Shown here: in pieces, positions 7,321-10,176 of the stretch
Numbering within the stretch: the stretch's first letter is position 1
Layout of the letters: each line of letters opens with the position of its first letter
Made by a program: the position numbers and the translations under genes
The notes under the pieces: model-generated
Database searches by the model: none
What the model was told of the DNA's origin: nothing
What the model saw: the letters and a program-made list of their open reading frames with translations, nothing else
From: Candidatus Izemoplasmatales bacterium
GTDB taxonomy: Bacteria; Bacillota_I; Bacilli_A; Izemoplasmatales; Hujiaoplasmataceae
Reading direction: 5' to 3'
DNA length: 10,176 nucleotides
NCBI GenBank assembly: GCA_028691335.1
Contig: JAQUZK010000032.1
Span: 1-10,176, forward strand

Positions 7321-8387
7321 TGTATCCTAGAGTTAGTGTCGATTTAGAAAAATTAAAATTCAACTGTCTAAAAATGATAGAATATTCAAAAAATAATGGC
7401 ATAGATTATATTATGCCTGTTATTAAAGTTTTAGCTGGTGATAAAAAAATAGCTAGTATTTTCGATGAATGTGGATTTGATTATATTGGTGACTCTAGAA
7501 TTAAAAATTTGAAACTTTACCATAGACTAAGAGCTAAAAAGTACTTAGTAAGGATTCCTTCTTTATCAGAAGTAAAAGATGTTGTTAAATATGCTAACCT
7601 GTCTTTAAACAGCGAACTAGAAACCATTAAAGCTCTGAATTTAGAGGCTGAAAGGCAAAATAAAAAACACGAAATAATTTTAATGTTCGATCTTGGAGAC
7701 CTGAGAGAAGGATTTTATTATAGTTATGAACACAATAAAAATATTAAGGAAATCTTAGAATTAGAAAATATAATTCTAAAAGGTATAGGAACGAACTTAA
7801 CTTGTTATGGAGGACTTATTCCAAGTTTTGATATACTTAACAGATTAGTAGAAATTAAAAATAATATTGAAGATTATTTTCAAATATCTCTAGATTTTAT
7901 CTCTGGCGGTAATTCTTCTTCTCTTTATCTTTTCGGCAAAAATCAGATTCCTAAGGATATAAATTCCTTAAGAATAGGTGAAGGCATTTTCTTTGGTAAA
8001 GAAACTGCTTACTCAACTGACATCGACGGTTTCTATCATGACATATTTACTCTACAAGCTGAAATTATTGAATGTAAAACAAAACCTTCATTCCCTGATG
8101 GAGAAACCTCAATAAACTCCTTTGGAGAAAAGACCTATATTGAAGATAAAGGATTAATGAAACGAGCCATTTTGGCTGTGGGAAAACAAGATGTTATTCT
8201 TGAAAATTTAAAACCAAGAGATAATGAGTTAGATATAATCGGTGGTAGTAGTGATCACCTTATTATTAATTTAAATAACACAAGCTATAAAATTGGAGAT
8301 ATAATTGAGTTTGATTTAAACTACCCCGGGTTGTTACACCTAATGAACTCTCCATATGTGAAGAGACATTATAAAAAAAAGCCTTAA
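7320..8387 (+). CDS. orr: Ornithine racemase, PLP-dependent
   Basis: Orr interconverts L- and D-ornithine, supplying the D-isomer that OraS-OraE uses. The 355-residue protein opens with MYPRVSVDLEKL, has the alanine-racemase-type N-terminal barrel (fold type III PLP), and shows the probable PLP lysine Lys36 in PVIKVLAGD. Further family segments are RIPSLSEV, MFDLGDLREG, GTNLTCYGG, SGGNSSSLYLF and RIGEGIFFGKETAY, with a C-terminal beta domain containing KRAILAVGKQD and GGSSDHL. These match clostridial ornithine racemase better than biosynthetic alanine racemase. GAGG at 7308-7311 is 8 bases before the ATG, which shares its A with the preceding stop (TAATG). It is the last gene of the operon, and its stop codon lies in the loop of the downstream hairpin. 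Substrate specificity is inferred from similarity plus context; family membership is clear. Confidence 0.93.
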   Translation: MYPRVSVDLEKLKFNCLKMIEYSKNNGIDYIMPVIKVLAGDKKIASIFDECGFDYIGDSRIKNLKLYHRLRAKKYLVRIPSLSEVKDVVKYANLSLNSELETIKALNLEAERQNKKHEIILMFDLGDLREGFYYSYEHNKNIKEILELENIILKGIGTNLTCYGGLIPSFDILNRLVEIKNNIEDYFQISLDFISGGNSSSLYLFGKNQIPKDINSLRIGEGIFFGKETAYSTDIDGFYHDIFTLQAEIIECKTKPSFPDGETSINSFGEKTYIEDKGLMKRAILAVGKQDVILENLKPRDNELDIIGGSSDHLIINLNNTSYKIGDIIEFDLNYPGLLHLMNSPYVKRHYKKKP

Positions 8388-8395
8388 ATAGGCTT
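8379..8395. terminator. Short bidirectional terminator between orr and the NYN gene
   Basis: AAGCCT (8379-8384) and AGGCTT (8390-8395) form a 6-bp stem with a 5-base loop. It is preceded by a run of A (8373-8380) and followed by ATTTT, so each strand has a T-tract on its 3' side. It lies where two convergent genes end: the orr stop (8385-8387) is in the loop and the NYN gene stop (8399-8401) is just beyond. The stem is short, so termination may be partial. Confidence 0.6.
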
Positions 8396-8398
8396 ATT

Positions 8399-9157
8399 TT
8401 ACTTTCTGTTTTTGATATAGGTAACAGTTAATTCTTTTTTTACTTCAAACTCTTTCATTTTCTCGAAAAATTGTAAAGGTCTAATGTTATCTCCGTAATT
8501 TCTAGGATGAAACCCTGGAAACTTCTTCTGTAATAATTGAGCTATTAAACTCCAGTACGCCCATCCATCATCTTCTAGATTAGCATTAATTATGTTTGTT
8601 AACTCTTGTTTTATTCTTCTTAGTGGAGTAATAGAACTAACTACTTTAGTTGTTGTTTTAGGCATTTTTTTCTTATCTTCTTTAAGTTCTACTTCTGTTG
8701 GTTCTACAGGTTGATCACCTTTTAACATTTTGTCAAGGTATGCAAAGGTCTCACAAGAGTTTACCAATGATATTGGTGTCTTAGACTCACCCATACCAAA
8801 AACAAACATGTTATCTTCTCTTAATCTTGTGACTAGTTTTGTAAAATCACTATCACTTGACACTATACAAAAGCTATTAACTTTTTCCGAATACAATATA
8901 TCCATAGCATCAATTATTAAAGTGAAATCGGAAGAATTCTTTCCGGAAGTGTATGCATACTGTTGAACTGGTGTCAAACCAAATTCGCTGATTTTATTTT
9001 TCCAAGGATTAAGTTGTGGAGTCGTCCAATCTCCATAAACCCTCCGATAATTTATTGTTCCATATTTATTTGCTTCATCAATTATTATTTCAATGTAACT
9101 TGGGCTAATATTTTCCGCATCGATTAATAATGCAATGCTCTTATTTTTTATTTCCAT
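8399..9157 (-). CDS. NYN (PIN-like) domain protein with C-terminal LOTUS/OST-HTH domain
   Basis: The 252-residue protein has two recognisable parts. Residues 6-145 are a LabA-like NYN domain, a PIN-like metal-dependent RNase fold: ALLIDAEN with Asp13 and Asn16, then SSDFTLIIDAMD with Asp77 and Asp83, and IVSSDSDF with Asp102 and Asp104. These are the acidic residues expected to hold the catalytic metal. Residues 146-177 are a charged, low-complexity linker. Residues 178-249 resemble a LOTUS/OST-HTH winged-helix RNA-binding domain, including GWAYWSLIAQLL and the signature PGFHPRNYG. No signal peptide or membrane segment is seen. The probable role is RNA cleavage or RNA surveillance in the cytoplasm, but targets are unknown. 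Start ATG at 9155-9157 has GAGG (complement of 9165-9168) 7 bases upstream. It is transcribed toward the ornithine operon and away from the PEP carboxykinase gene, so it is probably a single-gene unit. Confidence 0.87.
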   Translation of the reverse strand: MEIKNKSIALLIDAENISPSYIEIIIDEANKYGTINYRRVYGDWTTPQLNPWKNKISEFGLTPVQQYAYTSGKNSSDFTLIIDAMDILYSEKVNSFCIVSSDSDFTKLVTRLREDNMFVFGMGESKTPISLVNSCETFAYLDKMLKGDQPVEPTEVELKEDKKKMPKTTTKVVSSITPLRRIKQELTNIINANLEDDGWAYWSLIAQLLQKKFPGFHPRNYGDNIRPLQFFEKMKEFEVKKELTVTYIKNRK

Positions 9158-9176
9158 TTTAACACCTCACCACCCT

Positions 9177-9185
9177 ATTATAACA
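9177..9185 (-). promoter_or_regulatory. Extended -10 promoter for the NYN-LOTUS gene
   Basis: Read on the minus strand this is TGTTATAAT, a perfect -10 hexamer (complement of 9177-9182) with the extended TGn element. A TTGCCA (complement of 9202-9207) could be a -35, but its 19-base spacer is long. Transcription should begin near 9170, giving a leader of only about 13 bases that is largely the ribosome binding site. Confidence 0.55.
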
Positions 9186-9214
9186 AATAATTGCTATAAT
9201 TTGGCAATTTATTT
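9185..9214. repeat. Inverted repeat surrounding the rightward -10 box
   Basis: AAATAATTGC (9185-9194) pairs with GCAATTTATTT (9204-9214) over 10 bp with one bulged T. The 9-base spacer at 9195-9203 begins with the TATAAT of the PEP carboxykinase promoter. The position suggests a repressor site covering the promoter, though the arms are AT-rich and chance symmetry is possible. Confidence 0.5.
9192..9200 (+). promoter_or_regulatory. Extended -10 promoter for the PEP carboxykinase gene
   Basis: TGCTATAAT contains a consensus -10 hexamer at 9195-9200 with the extended TGn element. There is no good -35 hexamer at 16-18 bases upstream, which is common for extended -10 promoters. Transcription should start near 9207, leaving a leader of about 34 bases before the ATG at 9241. 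Confidence 0.6.
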
Positions 9215-9240
9215 AATAAAATACATTAAAGGAGCTTGAA

Positions 9241-10176
9241 ATGAAAAAAAACAAAATTTTATACGAGTGGATTGATGAAATCAGTCTACACACAAAACCA
9301 AAAGAAATAGTATTTTGGTCTGGAAAAAAGTCTCAGTACGATGAAGTTTCTGAAGAAGTCGTACGAGATGGTAAGGCAATAAAACTGAATCCAGAAAAAA
9401 GACCAAGATCTTTATTATTTAGATCTGATCCTTCAGATGTAGCTAGAGTAGAAAAGAGAACTTTTATCTCTACTACTGAAGAAATAACTGCTGGTCCGAC
9501 AAATAATTGGGTATCTAAAAAAGAATTAATGCCATTAATGTGGAATTTATATGATGGCTGTATGTCAGGAAGAACAATGTATGTAATTCCATTCTCGATG
9601 GGACCAGTCGGGTTAGAAATGTCTCGTCTTGGCGTAGAAATAACTGATAGTCCCTATGTAGCTTTAAATATGCACATAATGACAAGAACAGGCGATGAAG
9701 TACTAGAACTAATCAATAACGGTCAAGATTTTGTTAAATGTCTTCATTCCGTTGGTTATCCTTTGAAACCAGGAGATGAAGACCCGAGTTGGCCTTGTGC
9801 ACCGATGGAGAGCAAATATATAACTCAGTTCCCGGAAGAAAGAATGATATGGTCATATGGTTCTGGATACGGCGGCAATGCTTTACTAGGTAAAAAGTGT
9901 TTTGCCTTAAGAATTGCTTCAGCTATAGCTAAAGATGAAGGTTGGTTAGCTGAACATATGTTAATTCTAAAGCTAACTAGTCCTGAAAACAAAGTAAAAT
10001 ATATCACAGGTGCTTTTCCAAGCGCTTGCGGTAAAACAAACCTAGCCATGATTACTCCTTCTTTAAAAGGATGGAAGGCAGAAACTCTAGGCGATGATAT
10101 AGCTTGGTTAAAAGTTAAAGAAGACGGTTATATGTATGCAATAAATCCGGAAGCAGGATTTTTTGGAGTAACATCT
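9241..10176 (+). CDS. pckG: Phosphoenolpyruvate carboxykinase (GTP type), 3'-truncated by window edge
   Basis: The enzyme interconverts oxaloacetate plus GTP with phosphoenolpyruvate, CO2 and GDP. In amino-acid fermenters it can serve gluconeogenesis or run toward C4 acids. The frame is open from the ATG at 9241 to the window end, giving 312 residues, about half of the usual 590-620. Diagnostic GTP-class motifs are RPRSLLFRSDPSDVARVE (about residues 54-71, PEP/oxaloacetate side), GGNALLGKKCFALRIAS (around 211-227), the P-loop FPSACGKTNLAM with reactive Cys263 and Lys265-Thr266 (259-270), and the kinase-2 metal motif LGDDIAW (283-289). The ATP class lacks this FPSACGKTN form. AAAGGAG at 9228-9234 lies 6 bases before the start. 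It is transcribed divergently from the NYN-LOTUS gene, from the extended -10 promoter at 9192-9200. No frameshift is seen in the visible part. Confidence 0.95.
   Translation, partial: MKKNKILYEWIDEISLHTKPKEIVFWSGKKSQYDEVSEEVVRDGKAIKLNPEKRPRSLLFRSDPSDVARVEKRTFISTTEEITAGPTNNWVSKKELMPLMWNLYDGCMSGRTMYVIPFSMGPVGLEMSRLGVEITDSPYVALNMHIMTRTGDEVLELINNGQDFVKCLHSVGYPLKPGDEDPSWPCAPMESKYITQFPEERMIWSYGSGYGGNALLGKKCFALRIASAIAKDEGWLAEHMLILKLTSPENKVKYITGAFPSACGKTNLAMITPSLKGWKAETLGDDIAWLKVKEDGYMYAINPEAGFFGVTS

Larger units (their letters stand above)
9177..9200. repeat. Imperfect 24-bp palindrome joining the two divergent -10 boxes
   Basis: The stretch begins ATTATA and ends TATAAT, and 10 of the 12 half-site positions are symmetric about the centre between 9188 and 9189. 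The outer arms are the -10 hexamers of the two divergent promoters. Symmetry partly follows from having two extended -10 elements facing away from each other. It could also serve as one operator controlling both genes. Confidence 0.5.

Noticed and set aside
7755..7779. Inverted repeat TTAGAATTA / TAATTCTAA inside orr
   Set aside because: Nine pairs but only two are G-C, with a 7-base loop, in AT-rich coding DNA; readily expected by chance.
8730..8966. Plus-strand 78-codon frame opposite the NYN gene
   Set aside because: It covers the conserved NYN aspartate blocks on the other strand and has no family likeness; shadow frame.
1..10176. Mycoplasma-type code with TGA as tryptophan
   Set aside because: All tryptophans in conserved positions are TGG, and TGA ends arcC, ord, ortB and oraE at the expected places.

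Overview
The window (about one-third GC, standard genetic code with TGA used as stop, strong GGAG-type ribosome binding sites, AGA-rich arginine codons) looks like the chromosome of a low-GC anaerobic, amino-acid-fermenting bacterium of the Bacillota/Clostridia type. A relative such as a spirochaete or a standard-code Mycoplasmatota cannot be excluded from sequence alone. Nothing in it looks phage-, transposon- or CRISPR-related.

Positions 1-8387 hold one rightward run of eight genes, from the 3' two-thirds of a carbamate kinase gene (arcC) through ord, ortA, ortB, oraS, oraE, a GlmL/MutL-type ATPase gene and orr. Neighbouring reading frames overlap by 1-11 bases or are 5 bases apart, so this reads as one operon whose promoter lies upstream of the window. 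Together they encode the complete oxidative branch of ornithine fermentation. Orr racemises L-ornithine to D-ornithine. The adenosylcobalamin/PLP enzyme OraS-OraE moves the terminal amino group to give 2,4-diaminopentanoate. Ord oxidatively deaminates that to 2-amino-4-ketopentanoate. OrtA-OrtB cleaves it with CoA to acetyl-CoA and alanine. The GlmL/MutL-like ATPase is probably the maintenance or reactivation factor of the B12 aminomutase. Carbamate kinase at the head links the operon to the arginine deiminase route, which makes ornithine and carbamoyl phosphate from arginine and yields ATP.

Positions 8379-8396 form a short hairpin shared by the convergent ends of orr and the next gene, probably a weak bidirectional terminator. 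Positions 8399-9157 on the minus strand encode a two-domain NYN (PIN-like nuclease) plus LOTUS/OST-HTH protein, probably an RNA-acting factor.

Positions 9158-9240 are the only real intergenic region. It carries two divergent extended -10 promoters whose -10 boxes form the ends of an imperfect palindrome, and a second inverted repeat surrounds the rightward -10 box. From 9241 to the end is the N-terminal half of a GTP-type phosphoenolpyruvate carboxykinase.

The chemistry of the main operon is known. The less explained parts are the operon-linked ATPase, which has Glu where Asp is usual in its first phosphate motif, a perfect 11-bp hairpin inside that gene, the nested dyads in the divergent promoter, and the NYN-LOTUS protein.
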